64,000 bases of DNA, taken from positions 643,205 through 707,204 of the forward strand of contig NZ_BIFW01000001.1 of the NCBI RefSeq assembly GCF_003967595.1, given 5' to 3'. This DNA comes from Companilactobacillus musae (GTDB lineage Bacteria; Bacillota; Bacilli; Lactobacillales; Lactobacillaceae). The stretch's first letter is position 1. Each line of letters starts with the position of its first letter. Positions 8,835 through 18,452 of the stretch are shown here, one piece after another. Both the position numbers and the translations under genes were made by a program. A model generated the notes under the pieces. The model was not told where the DNA came from and ran no database searches. It saw nothing but the letters and a program-made list of their open reading frames with translations.

Positions 8835-10907
8835 CTATTGACCAAAAAAGTTCTTAATATCATTGTACCATTCCGCAGCTTTATTTTTAACGTTATTTAC
8901 TCCATCTTGGATAGATTTCGTAATATCATTACTACCAGTATCTGTATCATTGTCAGTGGCTAATTTAGCAGCATCCTTAACTCCAAAACTAGTTTCCTTT
9001 GTTTCTGGCAGAATACTTCCCATTTCGCTCTTAAACAACGTCGACATGCCATTCTCATTAGCCGCAGTTAAGAAATGATTTTGATCTGTTTTATCAAACC
9101 CCATCCAACTGGCAACAACAACATCAGGTGTATAACCCACCATCCATTGATCTTTTGTACCAGCGTAGCCCCATGATTCTGGAACTTCAGTACTACCAGT
9201 CTTACCAGCAATTTGATAGCCACTTGGCTTAGCCAATTTACCAGTACCTTCGTTGTAAACACCAAGCATCATACTAGTCATTTCTTTAGCTGTACTCTTA
9301 CTAATAATCTGTTTAGTTGAAGTATTCGTATTATTAATAACTACTGTACCGGTTGAATCAACAATTTTCGTAATAAAGTGAGTATTGGCAAGTTTTCCTT
9401 CATTTGCAAAAGCAGTATAAGCTCGTGCCAATTGTAGTGGTGAAATACCATTGCTCATCCCACCTAAAGCCAAAGCCAAATTTTGATCACTCTTTTTAAC
9501 GTGAATACCAAAGTTTTCCACTGAGCTGACACCTTTTTTAACACCAATCTTATCTAACAGGGCTACCGCAGGAATATTTTCACTCTGGTACAAAGCCTTA
9601 TACATTGGAATTGTTTCTGAATACAATCCATCCGCATTCGTAGGCGAGTACTTATTCTTCCCAAAAGTAGTAATTTCATTTGGCAATTCAGAATCATAGC
9701 TATAACCATTTTCAATCGCCGGTGTATAAACCGCCAATGGTTTGATAGTCGAACCTGGCTGACGTTCCAATTGTGTAGCACGATTCCAACCTCTAAAGGT
9801 ATGATCACCACGACCACCGACAACAGCCAAAATACCACCATTCTTAGGATCAACTGCAATTGAAGAACCTTGAACCTTAGTACCATCAGCTGCATTACCT
9901 GGGAACAAATAAATATTATCAAACGTATTTTGCATCGAACTCTGCATCTTTTGATCTAAAGTTGTATAGATCTTATAGCCTTTATTTAAAATATCATCTT
10001 CTTTAAGACCATATTTGTTAACGGCTTCTGCAATAACAGCGTCAAAGAAATAAGGATACTTATAAGAACTACTAACTTCGTAATTGTCATTTAAGTTAAT
10101 TGCAGTATTCTTATAATACGAAGCCTGAGCAGATGTGATTTTCTTATTATCGGCCATCAAATCCAAAACAAGATTACGTCTTGACGTCGAATTATCCATA
10201 CTGTCAATTGGATTATAAAAATTAGGTGCCTTCAAAATACCAGCCAAAACTGCACCCTCGGCTGGGTTCAATTCAGATGCATTTTTTCCAAAGTACTTTT
10301 CAGATGCATCTTGAACACCCCAAACACCATTACCAAAATAAGCATTATTCAAATACATCGTTAAGATTTCTTTTTTTGAATAAACATGATTAATTTCAAT
10401 CGAAAGGAATAACTCCTCACCTTTTCTGGAAAGCGTCTGTTTCTGAGTCAAAAGCGAGTTCTTAGCTAACTGTTGTGTCAATGTACTACCACCACCAGAA
10501 ATACCATGATGGATCAGATATCCTAAAGCAGCTCTAGCATAACCTTTGATACTGAATCCAGGATTAGTCCAAAAAGTTCGATCCTCTGTCGAAATAACAG
10601 CGTTTTGAATATTCTTAGATATCTTATCAAAACTGACATAAGTTCCTTTATTAGCGTATAATTGACCAGCATCGTCCCCATCTTTATCGACAATAGTTGT
10701 CTTTGCCTGCAAAGAAGATTGCAGATCTTGAACGTTTGCTGTTTTTGCTTTGTAAGTCCAATAGCTACTCAAAATAAGAATCAACGTTAGCACTAATAGA
10801 ATTAACCAACGTGTAATTTGAAATCTCTTCCAATATTTTTTTATAAAAGACCAAGCAACTAGTAATTTGGGTTTAAACCACTCCCAAAAACCATTGTTAT
10901 TATTCAT
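8835..10907 (-). CDS. Class A penicillin-binding protein (glycosyltransferase plus transpeptidase)
   Basis: This 690-residue enzyme polymerises lipid II into glycan strands and crosslinks the peptides at the outer membrane face. A short basic cytoplasmic tail is followed by one membrane helix (about 34-50). The GT51 domain shows the catalytic E108 in STEDRTFW and GGGSTLTQQLAKN. The transpeptidase domain has S386-T-I-K389, S442-E-N444 and K569-T-G571. The C-terminal 60 residues are Asp/Asn/Lys-rich. It is most like PBP2A of lactobacilli/streptococci; PBP1A is the alternative. A 10-bp dyad at 10945-10978 lies in the divergent region upstream. Confidence 0.93.
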   Translation of the reverse strand: MNNNNGFWEWFKPKLLVAWSFIKKYWKRFQITRWLILLVLTLILILSSYWTYKAKTANVQDLQSSLQAKTTIVDKDGDDAGQLYANKGTYVSFDKISKNIQNAVISTEDRTFWTNPGFSIKGYARAALGYLIHHGISGGGSTLTQQLAKNSLLTQKQTLSRKGEELFLSIEINHVYSKKEILTMYLNNAYFGNGVWGVQDASEKYFGKNASELNPAEGAVLAGILKAPNFYNPIDSMDNSTSRRNLVLDLMADNKKITSAQASYYKNTAINLNDNYEVSSSYKYPYFFDAVIAEAVNKYGLKEDDILNKGYKIYTTLDQKMQSSMQNTFDNIYLFPGNAADGTKVQGSSIAVDPKNGGILAVVGGRGDHTFRGWNRATQLERQPGSTIKPLAVYTPAIENGYSYDSELPNEITTFGKNKYSPTNADGLYSETIPMYKALYQSENIPAVALLDKIGVKKGVSSVENFGIHVKKSDQNLALALGGMSNGISPLQLARAYTAFANEGKLANTHFITKIVDSTGTVVINNTNTSTKQIISKSTAKEMTSMMLGVYNEGTGKLAKPSGYQIAGKTGSTEVPESWGYAGTKDQWMVGYTPDVVVASWMGFDKTDQNHFLTAANENGMSTLFKSEMGSILPETKETSFGVKDAAKLATDNDTDTGSNDITKSIQDGVNNVKNKAAEWYNDIKNFFGQ

Positions 10908-10944
10908 CGTTTAAATACCTCTGTATAAGAACAAATTTTATCAC

Positions 10945-10978
10945 ATTATGAGAGCATTTTATAAATTACTCTCATAAT
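10945..10978. promoter_or_regulatory. Dyad in the divergent pbp / pseudouridine synthase region
   Basis: ATTATGAGAG and CTCTCATAAT form a perfect 10-bp inverted repeat with a 14-base centre that contains a -10-like TATAAA (10960-10965). This could be an operator or a 5' UTR hairpin. No regulator can be named. Confidence 0.4.
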
Positions 10979-10998
10979 CTTTAAGGAGCCAAGCATCT

Positions 10999-11901
10999 AT
11001 GTACCAAAAAATAATCACTTATCAACCCGAAAATGATGAGAATCTAACTATTAGAGAATTACTAAAAAAATGGCTAGTTCCCAAAAAATGGCAGCATTTT
11101 TTGCGAATTCAAAAAGATATTTTAATCAATGATCATTATCAGCCATTCAATACTATCGTAAAGAAGAATGATATCATAACTATCAATTTCAACTTTCCTC
11201 CTCGAACCGATCAACATTATTTACCAGGAAATGATCCTGTCGACGTTGTCTATGAGGATGACGATATCATTGTTGTTAACAAACGAGCTGGTAAAAAAAC
11301 TCATCCTAATAAAGAACTAGAACATGATTCTCTGATGAATGATGTTGAAACTTATTTAAAAAATAATCATCCCTATATGGTTCATCGAATTGATATGGAG
11401 ACTTCCGGTTTAGTTCTTATTTCCAAAACTCCGTATTTAGTCCCCATCTTTAATCGTCAATTAAGTAGTAAGACCCTCCATCGTGAATATTTAGCTGTTG
11501 TTAATTTAGATCAACCCATTTCTGACAAGGGAACTATCAACTTACCTATTGGACAAGATCCAACTGATGTTCGTAAAAGAATGGTCACTAGTTCCGGTTT
11601 AAACGCTGTAACTAAATATAAAGTTTTACAAAGGAATGATCATTATGCACTTTTACAGTTAAACCTTCTGACTGGTCGAACCCATCAATTGCGAGTTCAC
11701 TTGGCACACAATGGCTGGCCCATTGTAAATGATCCACTTTATAATCCTCATGACAAAGACGGAGAATTGTTACTATTTGCTCATAAATTGATTTTTCAGC
11801 AACCTTTCAGTAATAATTTCAAAATAATTACAGCAAAGTTACCTCAAAATATGTATAATTTAATATGTGCTTATTTAAAAGCAACCAAAAAGCTCACCTA
11901 A
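10999..11901 (+). CDS. RluA-family RNA pseudouridine synthase
   Basis: The 300-residue product has an N-terminal S4-like RNA-binding part (about 15-65) and an RluA/RluD catalytic domain. The signature H129-R-I-D132-xxTSGLVL holds the catalytic aspartate D132. Enzymes of this class convert uridine to pseudouridine in 23S rRNA or tRNA; the target site cannot be told from sequence. AAGGAGCC at 10983-10990 sets the start. Its stop codon lies inside the left arm of the downstream terminator. Confidence 0.9.
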   Translation: MYQKIITYQPENDENLTIRELLKKWLVPKKWQHFLRIQKDILINDHYQPFNTIVKKNDIITINFNFPPRTDQHYLPGNDPVDVVYEDDDIIVVNKRAGKKTHPNKELEHDSLMNDVETYLKNNHPYMVHRIDMETSGLVLISKTPYLVPIFNRQLSSKTLHREYLAVVNLDQPISDKGTINLPIGQDPTDVRKRMVTSSGLNAVTKYKVLQRNDHYALLQLNLLTGRTHQLRVHLAHNGWPIVNDPLYNPHDKDGELLLFAHKLIFQQPFSNNFKIITAKLPQNMYNLICAYLKATKKLT

Positions 11902-11930
11902 TCCCGACAATTAGGTGAGCTCTTCTTTTA
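11887..11930. terminator. Terminator after the pseudouridine synthase gene
   Basis: A 12-bp perfect stem (AGCTCACCTAAT / ATTAGGTGAGCT, arms 11891-11902 and 11910-11921) is flanked by A-rich sequence on the left and T-rich on the right, so it may work on both strands. A weaker second hairpin (CAGAAAGA / TCTTTCTG) follows at 11935-11974, close to the menA end. Confidence 0.85.
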
Positions 11931-11984
11931 TGTTCAGAAAGAAGTTTTAGGAGTGATTTTTTTGACTCTTTCTGAGAAGCCTAA

Positions 11985-12905
11985 CTAAATTACTGCCATA
12001 ACTAGTTTGAAAATTGCCCCGACAGCAATTAACAAAATATATGTTACGGAGAATTTACCTACGGCCTTAATTACTAGAGGATACGTCTGGGTCTTTATCT
12101 GCTTTTGTAGATAAGGACGAAGATCGTCCCAAATATTTGGATAAAGCAGCACGACCAACAGTGTAATGTAAGGTACTACTTTCAACAAAGCTAAGATGGG
12201 AACTAACAGAAAGGCTATTGCCCAACTAGCTTTAAACAAACTTAAAGCATTGGCTTTCCCTACTTTACTAACCAATGTGTGACGACCATTTTTTTCGTCT
12301 GCTTCTAGATCACAAGTACCATTACTCAACTCTGCACAAAAGAATGCAAAAGTATTAGGCAAACTGACTAAGATCACCGAAATGGCAGTGCTAGAATCAA
12401 ACTTTGCTGTTCCCGCTAGCCCTAGATAGGAGTAGGCTATTGGAATCAGTTGGCTTATGGCAATAGCCACCACGACTTCTCCAAACATTGTGGAATTCAA
12501 TGGCTTAGGACCTGCTGAATATGATAAACCAACTAAAACTCCGATGACCCCGATCATCAAAGTTATCCAGCCAGTTTGATATGTCAGAAAAGCCCCAATA
12601 ATTAATGGAAAAATGGCCAAACCGTACATCCATTTTTTGACTATTGCCAGTGATTCACGATTAATACCGATTGTACTGATCTTTTGGCGATACTCTTCAT
12701 TGGTCGAATTACGATAATCCATATAATTATTATGAAAATTAATAAATAAATGAATAAAGAAAACGGCAATGAATCCTAAGATTCCATATAAGATATTAAA
12801 CGTTCCGTAATTTAAATATATAAACGCAATTGCTAACAACAACCATGCCACGTCCAGCGTGGTTGTTTTCATTTCCGATAGTTCGCTAAAAAGTTTTCTA
12901 TCCAA
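11985..12905 (-). CDS. menA: UbiA-family prenyltransferase, probably MenA
   Basis: MenA attaches a polyprenyl chain to 1,4-dihydroxy-2-naphthoate in menaquinone synthesis. The 306-residue protein has about eight or nine membrane helices. Both prenyl-diphosphate-binding motifs are visible: N59-NYM-D63-YRN and the second, DLEADEKNGRHT. No other men gene is present nearby; many lactobacilli keep only part of the pathway and respire when given quinone. Another UbiA-type substrate cannot be excluded. It starts 12 bases after argS ends on the same strand and is probably cotranscribed with it. Confidence 0.85.
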   Translation of the reverse strand: MDRKLFSELSEMKTTTLDVAWLLLAIAFIYLNYGTFNILYGILGFIAVFFIHLFINFHNNYMDYRNSTNEEYRQKISTIGINRESLAIVKKWMYGLAIFPLIIGAFLTYQTGWITLMIGVIGVLVGLSYSAGPKPLNSTMFGEVVVAIAISQLIPIAYSYLGLAGTAKFDSSTAISVILVSLPNTFAFFCAELSNGTCDLEADEKNGRHTLVSKVGKANALSLFKASWAIAFLLVPILALLKVVPYITLLVVLLYPNIWDDLRPYLQKQIKTQTYPLVIKAVGKFSVTYILLIAVGAIFKLVMAVI

Positions 12906-12917
12906 AAGTACTTCACC

Positions 12918-14612
12918 CTACATTTCTTCAGGAGCTTTAACACCAAGAAGTGCTAGAGACATTTGAAGCACGATTGATACTGATTTAACTAATGCAAGTC
13001 TAGCTTTCAAACCTTCATCATCAGCTAAGATCTTACTATGAGCATAATATTGGTTGAAACTCTTAGCTAATTTCAAAACATACTTAGCAACAACTGATGG
13101 TTCATATTCCTTGGCAGCACGTTCAAGCACGTTTGAGAAGTCTTGCAATAACTTGATAGTATCCCAAGCTTCTGGATCTGTAACAGCTAAATCCTTAGCG
13201 TCAGCGTAATCAACATCGCCAGCTTTTCTCAAAATACTTAAGGCACGAGCATTTGTGTATTGAACATAAGGACCTGTTTCACCTTCAAAACGAACAACTT
13301 CTTCTAGATTGAAGTCAAAACTATCACGACGATCATTCTTCAAATCATGGAAGACAACCGCACCGACACCAACAGCTTCAGCAACGGCATCTTTATTTTT
13401 CAAATCTGGGTTCTTTTCTTCGATTTGTTTCTTAGCAAGATCAACTGCATCGTTCAAAACATTTTCAAGTAAGATAACACGACCAGAACGAGTTGAAAGC
13501 TTCTTACCACCTGTTGTGATCAAACCAAATGGAATGTAGTCAATATCATCAGACCAGTCATAGCCCATTTTCTTAAGAACAATCTTTAATTTAGTAAAGT
13601 GTTCTGCTTGTTCACTACCAACAACATAAAGTGATTTAACAAAATCAAAAGTATCTTTACGATACTTAGCAGCAGCCAAGTCACGAGTGATATAAAGTGT
13701 TGCTCCATCAGTCTTTTTGATCAAGGCTGGTGATAGATCATATTCAGAAAGATCGACGATTTCAGCACCACGACTTTCTTTTAGAAGACCTTTTTCTTCA
13801 AGTGTATCAACGATGGCATCCATCTTATCGTTATAGAATGATTCACCTGTAAAGTGATCAAAAGTAACACCTAAACGATCATAAATCTTTTGGAACTCTT
13901 TTAATGATAGTTCCTTGAACCATGTCCAAAGTGATAAGGCTTCTTCATCGCCATCTTCCATCTTCTTGAACCAAGCACGAGCTTCATCATCAAGTTCTGG
14001 TTTATCTTCAGCTTCTTTATGGAAACGGACATAATACTTCAAAAGATTATTGATTGGGTCAGCTTCAACTTCTTCAACTGAACCCCATAGTTTGTAACCA
14101 ACAATCAACTTACCGAATTGAGTTCCCCAATCACCTAAGTGATTGATTTTAACTGGTTGATAGTTTAACTTTTTGATGATTTCAGCAATTGAATTACCAA
14201 TAACTGTTGAACGTAAGTGTCCCATTGACATTGGTTTAGCAATGTTAGGTGATGACATATCGATAGGAACGTTACGTCCCTTACCATCGTCAGTATTACC
14301 GTATTCATTTTTCTTTGTAAGAACTTCATGCAAAACATCGTTTGAAAAGGCTTCTTTATCTAAGAAGAAATTGATGTAGGCACCAGTATTAACTACTTTT
14401 TCAAAACCGGTTGTATCAATCTTGCCAACTAATTCTTCAGCAATCATATTAGGTGCTTTGTGTAATGTCTTTGCCAAAATAAATGTTGGAAAAGCATAAT
14501 CACCTAAATCTGATGTCTTAGGTTTTTCGATTAATTTTGTAACTTGTTCCTCAGTAATTTCCTCAGGTAAAACTTTAACTAGTGCGTCTACTACTTGTTT
14601 TTTAAAATCCAT
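12918..14612 (-). CDS. argS: Arginyl-tRNA synthetase
   Basis: ArgS charges tRNA-Arg with arginine. The 564-residue enzyme has the N-terminal additional domain, the class I HIGH-type motif as SMGHLRST, a KMSKS-type segment LSTRSGR, and a C-terminal helical anticodon-binding domain. The ATG at 14612 is preceded by AAAGGAGG; a longer reading would run back into the T-box terminator. Expression is governed by the upstream T-box, so it should rise when uncharged tRNA-Arg accumulates. It sits directly downstream of the arginine deiminase operon, which consumes arginine. Confidence 0.96.
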   Translation of the reverse strand: MDFKKQVVDALVKVLPEEITEEQVTKLIEKPKTSDLGDYAFPTFILAKTLHKAPNMIAEELVGKIDTTGFEKVVNTGAYINFFLDKEAFSNDVLHEVLTKKNEYGNTDDGKGRNVPIDMSSPNIAKPMSMGHLRSTVIGNSIAEIIKKLNYQPVKINHLGDWGTQFGKLIVGYKLWGSVEEVEADPINNLLKYYVRFHKEAEDKPELDDEARAWFKKMEDGDEEALSLWTWFKELSLKEFQKIYDRLGVTFDHFTGESFYNDKMDAIVDTLEEKGLLKESRGAEIVDLSEYDLSPALIKKTDGATLYITRDLAAAKYRKDTFDFVKSLYVVGSEQAEHFTKLKIVLKKMGYDWSDDIDYIPFGLITTGGKKLSTRSGRVILLENVLNDAVDLAKKQIEEKNPDLKNKDAVAEAVGVGAVVFHDLKNDRRDSFDFNLEEVVRFEGETGPYVQYTNARALSILRKAGDVDYADAKDLAVTDPEAWDTIKLLQDFSNVLERAAKEYEPSVVAKYVLKLAKSFNQYYAHSKILADDEGLKARLALVKSVSIVLQMSLALLGVKAPEEM

Positions 14613-14629
14613 AATTTCCTCCTTTAGAT

Positions 14630-14831
14630 AAAAAAAACGCCTCTTCCAATAAACTATTGAAAGAGACGAGATTTCCCGCGGTACCACTCTAATTGATTAA
14701 TATCCACTCATTAATTTGAATTATTTAATTTTATAAGAAGGGTACGACTTAATTTGTGAATTGGTCAACTCTCACCAAAGCTTGACCTCGCTGTAATTCG
14801 AACAATTAATTATTCCTTCTTTTGCACAAGT
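14630..14831 (-). promoter_or_regulatory. T-box riboswitch of argS
   Basis: On the - strand the leader contains the T-box core GAGTGGTACCGCG (14677-14689) and then a terminator hairpin (14638-14669) with a T-run, ending about 20 bases before the argS start. Uncharged tRNA would bind the core and favour the antiterminator. The specifier codon in stem I was not assigned with certainty; arginine specificity is inferred from the downstream gene. Confidence 0.92.
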
Positions 14832-14860
14832 ATAATAGCACATTAAATTATCAATAACAA
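14832..14860 (-). promoter_or_regulatory. Predicted argS promoter
   Basis: TTGTTA (14860-14855), 17-bp spacer, TATTAT (14837-14832) on the - strand. It lies directly after the arcC stop codon and just before the T-box leader, so argS can be transcribed apart from the arc operon. Confidence 0.6.
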
Positions 14861-14863
14861 TAA

Positions 14864-15805
14864 TTATTTGTGAATAACCGTTCCTTTATTACCAGCAATG
14901 ATTTCTTTAACATCATCCAAAGCACCGATAACAGCAGGTTTGCCAGTAGCTTGAACAAATGCCACAGCTGCTTGAACTTTTGGCATCATACTACCCTTAG
15001 CAAATTCATTATTATCAATATGCTTTTGAATCTCATCAGCAGTCACATCAAAAATTTCTTCTTGATCTGGCTTTCCGAAGTTATAGAATACTCCCCCAAC
15101 TGATGTCAAAATAATTAATTTGTCAGCATCAACTAATTGAGCAATCTTGGAAGCACCAAAATCTTTATCAATAACAGCTTCTTTACCGATTAGTTTATTC
15201 CCATCTTTAACAACAGGAATACCACCACCACCGGCAACGATTGGAATTACGCCAGCTTTTGAAATAGCTTCAATAGCTGGATATTCATTAATTTCAACTG
15301 GCTTTGGTGATGGAACAACTCGACGATATCCACGACCAGCATCTTCAACGATAGTCCAATCTGGATGGTCTTTTTGAAGTGCAGGTACTTCAGCTTCTGT
15401 ATAAAATGGTCCAATTGGTTTAGTAGGATCACCAAAAGCAGGATCATTTTTATCAACGATTGTTTGTGTAATCAAAGTTACAACTTGCTTATTAATACCA
15501 TTTTTTAACATAACTTCTTTCATGGCATTTTGGAACCAATATCCAATACTTCCCTCAGTCATTGCGCCACAAGTATCCAATGGCAAAGCAGGATTCTTTT
15601 CACTGTCGGCTGCAGCTTGTTGCAACAACAAGTTACCAACTTGGGGACCATTACCATGAGTAATGATCAAATCTTTATCATTTTTAACGAATTCAACTAG
15701 TGATTCAGAAGTCTTCTTAACGGCTTCTTGTTGAGCCTTTGCACTAGCATCTGTACTTAAAATAGCGTTACCACCTAAAGCAACTACAATACGTTCTTTT
15801 GTCAT
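14864..15805 (-). CDS. arcC: Carbamate kinase of the arginine deiminase pathway
   Basis: ArcC transfers the phosphate of carbamoyl phosphate to ADP, giving ATP, CO2 and ammonia: the energy-yielding last step of arginine fermentation. The 313-residue product has the amino-acid kinase fold starting VVALGGNAIL, with HGNGPQVGN and the glycine-rich VAGGGGIPVV typical of the family. GAGGAG precedes the ATG. It is last in arcA-arcB-arcD-arcT-arcC. No separate terminator follows; the argS T-box terminator would stop readthrough. Confidence 0.95.
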   Translation of the reverse strand: MTKERIVVALGGNAILSTDASAKAQQEAVKKTSESLVEFVKNDKDLIITHGNGPQVGNLLLQQAAADSEKNPALPLDTCGAMTEGSIGYWFQNAMKEVMLKNGINKQVVTLITQTIVDKNDPAFGDPTKPIGPFYTEAEVPALQKDHPDWTIVEDAGRGYRRVVPSPKPVEINEYPAIEAISKAGVIPIVAGGGGIPVVKDGNKLIGKEAVIDKDFGASKIAQLVDADKLIILTSVGGVFYNFGKPDQEEIFDVTADEIQKHIDNNEFAKGSMMPKVQAAVAFVQATGKPAVIGALDDVKEIIAGNKGTVIHK

Positions 15806-15840
15806 AATAGTTTCTCCTCAGAATGAGCGAAAAAATCGCT

Positions 15841-16947
15841 TTAATTAGCTTGTAAATAATCTCCTAAAACTTCTAGACCTTTAGTTAAAGTCTCATGTGG
15901 TGCACAGTAACCCAAACGCGCATATCCGGGAGTATCAAAGGCTTCACCAGGGACAAGTAGAACTCCGGTGTCCTTCAATAGATCGCGGCAGAATTCCAAA
16001 CTAGACTTTTTAGTTTCTAACTTAACAAACGATGTCGACACACCATTTGGAAAGACACAACTGATTTTGTCCGTTTTTTCAACCCAATCTTTAAAATATG
16101 CTAGGTTATCTAATACAATCTTTTTATTGCGGTTTAAAACCTTATCTTTATTTTCCAAAATTAGACATGCCATCTGATCACTGAATACTCCAGAACAAAT
16201 CATTGTATAATCACGATATTTTCTAAAGATATCAGCTAATTCTGAATTAGTTGCTGTCCAACCAACTCTAATTCCTGGCATTGAATAAGTTTTAGATAAT
16301 GAATTAGTTGAAATTCCCTTTTCGTATAAATCTACGATTGGTGCAAAATCAACACTTTCATCGAAAGGCAAATATACTTCGTCGATCAAAATATATGCGC
16401 CAACACTGCGAGCAACTTCAACGACTTGTTGTAAAAACTTCCTATCTAAAATCGTTCCAGTTGGATTATTCGCATTATTGATACAAATCATCTTAGTATT
16501 TGGACGAATTAATCTCTTTAATTCTTCGATGTCAGGGTACCAATTCTTATCTTCGTGCAACTTCCAAAAACTAACATCAGCACCTAATGATCTCGGGATA
16601 TCATAGAGCTGTTGATAACTTGGATAAACACTAATGACATGATCTCCTGGTTCAATCAGAGAATAAATTGCCAAAAGATTAGCACCAGTAGCACCATTTG
16701 TTTGCAGAATATTGTCGGGGTCAACATTCTGATACATCTTACTTACTTCTTTTTTAAAAGTTGGCGAACCTTCGATCCACCCATAATTCATTTTTTGCTC
16801 ATTAAGTTGATTATAAATATCAGCCTGGGTCAATTTCTTAATTTCATCCATTGAAAAAGATGTAATTGTACTCTGAGCCAAATCATATTTGGCTTCACGT
16901 TCGTGGACATTGAGCCACTCTTCAACACCAAATCCAGCTATTTTCAT
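15841..16947 (-). CDS. arcT: Class I/II aminotransferase of the arc operon (ArcT-type)
   Basis: A 368-residue PLP enzyme of the aspartate aminotransferase fold. The substrate-binding NNANNPTG and the PLP lysine in SLSKTYSMPG are clear. Genes of this type are frequent in arginine deiminase operons of lactic acid bacteria and are named arcT; the substrate is not settled. The start at 16947 has AGGAAG at proper distance; upstream readings overlap arcD. It lies 13 bases after arcD. Confidence 0.88.
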   Translation of the reverse strand: MKIAGFGVEEWLNVHEREAKYDLAQSTITSFSMDEIKKLTQADIYNQLNEQKMNYGWIEGSPTFKKEVSKMYQNVDPDNILQTNGATGANLLAIYSLIEPGDHVISVYPSYQQLYDIPRSLGADVSFWKLHEDKNWYPDIEELKRLIRPNTKMICINNANNPTGTILDRKFLQQVVEVARSVGAYILIDEVYLPFDESVDFAPIVDLYEKGISTNSLSKTYSMPGIRVGWTATNSELADIFRKYRDYTMICSGVFSDQMACLILENKDKVLNRNKKIVLDNLAYFKDWVEKTDKISCVFPNGVSTSFVKLETKKSSLEFCRDLLKDTGVLLVPGEAFDTPGYARLGYCAPHETLTKGLEVLGDYLQAN

Positions 16948-16960
16948 ATAAACACACTTC

Positions 16961-18373
16961 CTAGATTTTAATTGAGCCCGTTGCAATCATCACAATACTG
17001 ATAATTGCCAAAGCCACGATAATTATTGACCACAAAATTTCTGATTTAGTTAATTTTCCACCATCAAGATTGTACTCTTTCTTAGCACGATAGTAGAAAT
17101 AGATTCCTGGTAAATAACCGATACAGACTAACATCAAGAAATGCAAACCGGCTAATATAATTGCAATTATCTGAAAGGCAGCCGCAAATATTCCAATCCA
17201 GAGTTGTTTTGTATCTTTATTTTGGAGTGAGAATTTGATTTGATACAAACCAACGAAGATATAACAAACAACGATAGCTGCAGTACATAATGATAATGCA
17301 AAGTTATAGGCTTCTGATGAGAATAAGAGGATAACCAAGAACACTTGGATCAAAGATGCTGTCAAAACTAATGAGAAAGTTGGAGCACCATTCTTATTCT
17401 TTTTACCAAATGATGAAGGCAACATTTTTTCTTCCGCCATCAACATCGTGGTATCAGCTGGCAACATTGTCCAAGATAACCAAGAACCTAAAATTGCGAT
17501 AACCAAACCAATACCGATAAAGGCACCGCCCCATTTTCCAACCATATCTTGGAAAATATAAAGCATAGCAGGTTGATTAATTTTAGCTAATTCATTCTGT
17601 GACAAGTAACCATATGGCAAAACTGAAGCTAAAACATAAATTACTAATAAACTGATAATTCCAATGATTGTAGCTTTTCCGGCATCATTTTTGTCTTTAG
17701 CACGTGATGACAACATACTAGCTCCTTCGACACCAACGAAAACCCACATCATGATCATCAAACAAGATCTAAATTGTTCAGCAATATTGCTACTTCCAGC
17801 TACACCTGATGCTACATTTGACCAGAAATGAGCTGTAAAAATGCCGCCCTTGAAAACGACAATTCCAACAACAATAAATGCAAACAATGGAATCAACTTA
17901 CAAATTGTAATAATTGTATTCATCGCCGCCGCTGATTCAACACCGCGATTAACGATAAAGGTCAACATCCAAGAAACGATACTTGCAAAAATTACCGAAG
18001 GAATGTTTTGTCCACCTTTAAAGATTGGAAAAAAGTAACCTAATGAACTCATCAAAACGGTTGCAAAGGCCACATTTCCTAACCAAGCCGATAGCCAATA
18101 ACCCCATCCACTAACAAATCCAGCAAAATTTCCAAATCCTACTTGTGCGTACGCTTGAATACCTTCTGATTCTGGTTGTTTCAATAACAAGTTGTTCAAA
18201 GACATAGCTAACATCATAATTCCAAATCCAACGACAAACCATGCCAATAAAACTGGACCAGGAGCTGCTCCTGATGCTAATGAGCTTGTTAAGGTAAATA
18301 CACCTGAGCCGATAGAACTTGTAACGACAGCGGCCGTCAAAGCTCCAAGTGATAGACCCTTCTTTTCTTCCAT
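16961..18373 (-). CDS. arcD: Arginine/ornithine antiporter
   Basis: ArcD exchanges external arginine for internal ornithine without energy cost, so the ATP made by ArcC is a net gain. The 470-residue protein is an APC-superfamily carrier with about 12-13 membrane helices, beginning KKGLSLGALTAAVVTSSIGSGVF, a typical helix 1 with the GSG substrate-binding turn. The second of two near ATGs (18373) is chosen because AAGGA is 9 bases upstream; the first (18382) would abut the ribosome binding site. A hairpin separates it from arcB. Confidence 0.93.
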   Translation of the reverse strand: MEEKKGLSLGALTAAVVTSSIGSGVFTLTSSLASGAAPGPVLLAWFVVGFGIMMLAMSLNNLLLKQPESEGIQAYAQVGFGNFAGFVSGWGYWLSAWLGNVAFATVLMSSLGYFFPIFKGGQNIPSVIFASIVSWMLTFIVNRGVESAAAMNTIITICKLIPLFAFIVVGIVVFKGGIFTAHFWSNVASGVAGSSNIAEQFRSCLMIMMWVFVGVEGASMLSSRAKDKNDAGKATIIGIISLLVIYVLASVLPYGYLSQNELAKINQPAMLYIFQDMVGKWGGAFIGIGLVIAILGSWLSWTMLPADTTMLMAEEKMLPSSFGKKNKNGAPTFSLVLTASLIQVFLVILLFSSEAYNFALSLCTAAIVVCYIFVGLYQIKFSLQNKDTKQLWIGIFAAAFQIIAIILAGLHFLMLVCIGYLPGIYFYYRAKKEYNLDGGKLTKSEILWSIIIVALAIISIVMIATGSIKI

Positions 18374-18403
18374 ATTAATCATTCCTTATATTTTAAAAAT
18401 TCT

Positions 18404-18441
18404 GAATGAAAAAAGGGCCAACCATTATGATTAGCCCTTCC
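18404..18441 (-). terminator. Intra-operon terminator between arcB and arcD
   Basis: AAGGGC / GCCCTT arms form a hairpin on the - strand followed by TTTTTT. It would lower arcD-arcT-arcC expression relative to arcAB unless read through. Confidence 0.7.
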
Positions 18442-18452
18442 TCAATAACTGA

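Noticed and set aside
14613..14687. N-terminal extension of ArgS
   Set aside because: The extra 25 codons are the T-box terminator read as protein; AAAGGAGG before 14612 marks the true start.
15825..15842. Hairpin between arcT and arcC as a terminator
   Set aside because: The AGCGA/TCGCT stem is only 5 bp and lacks a following T-run.
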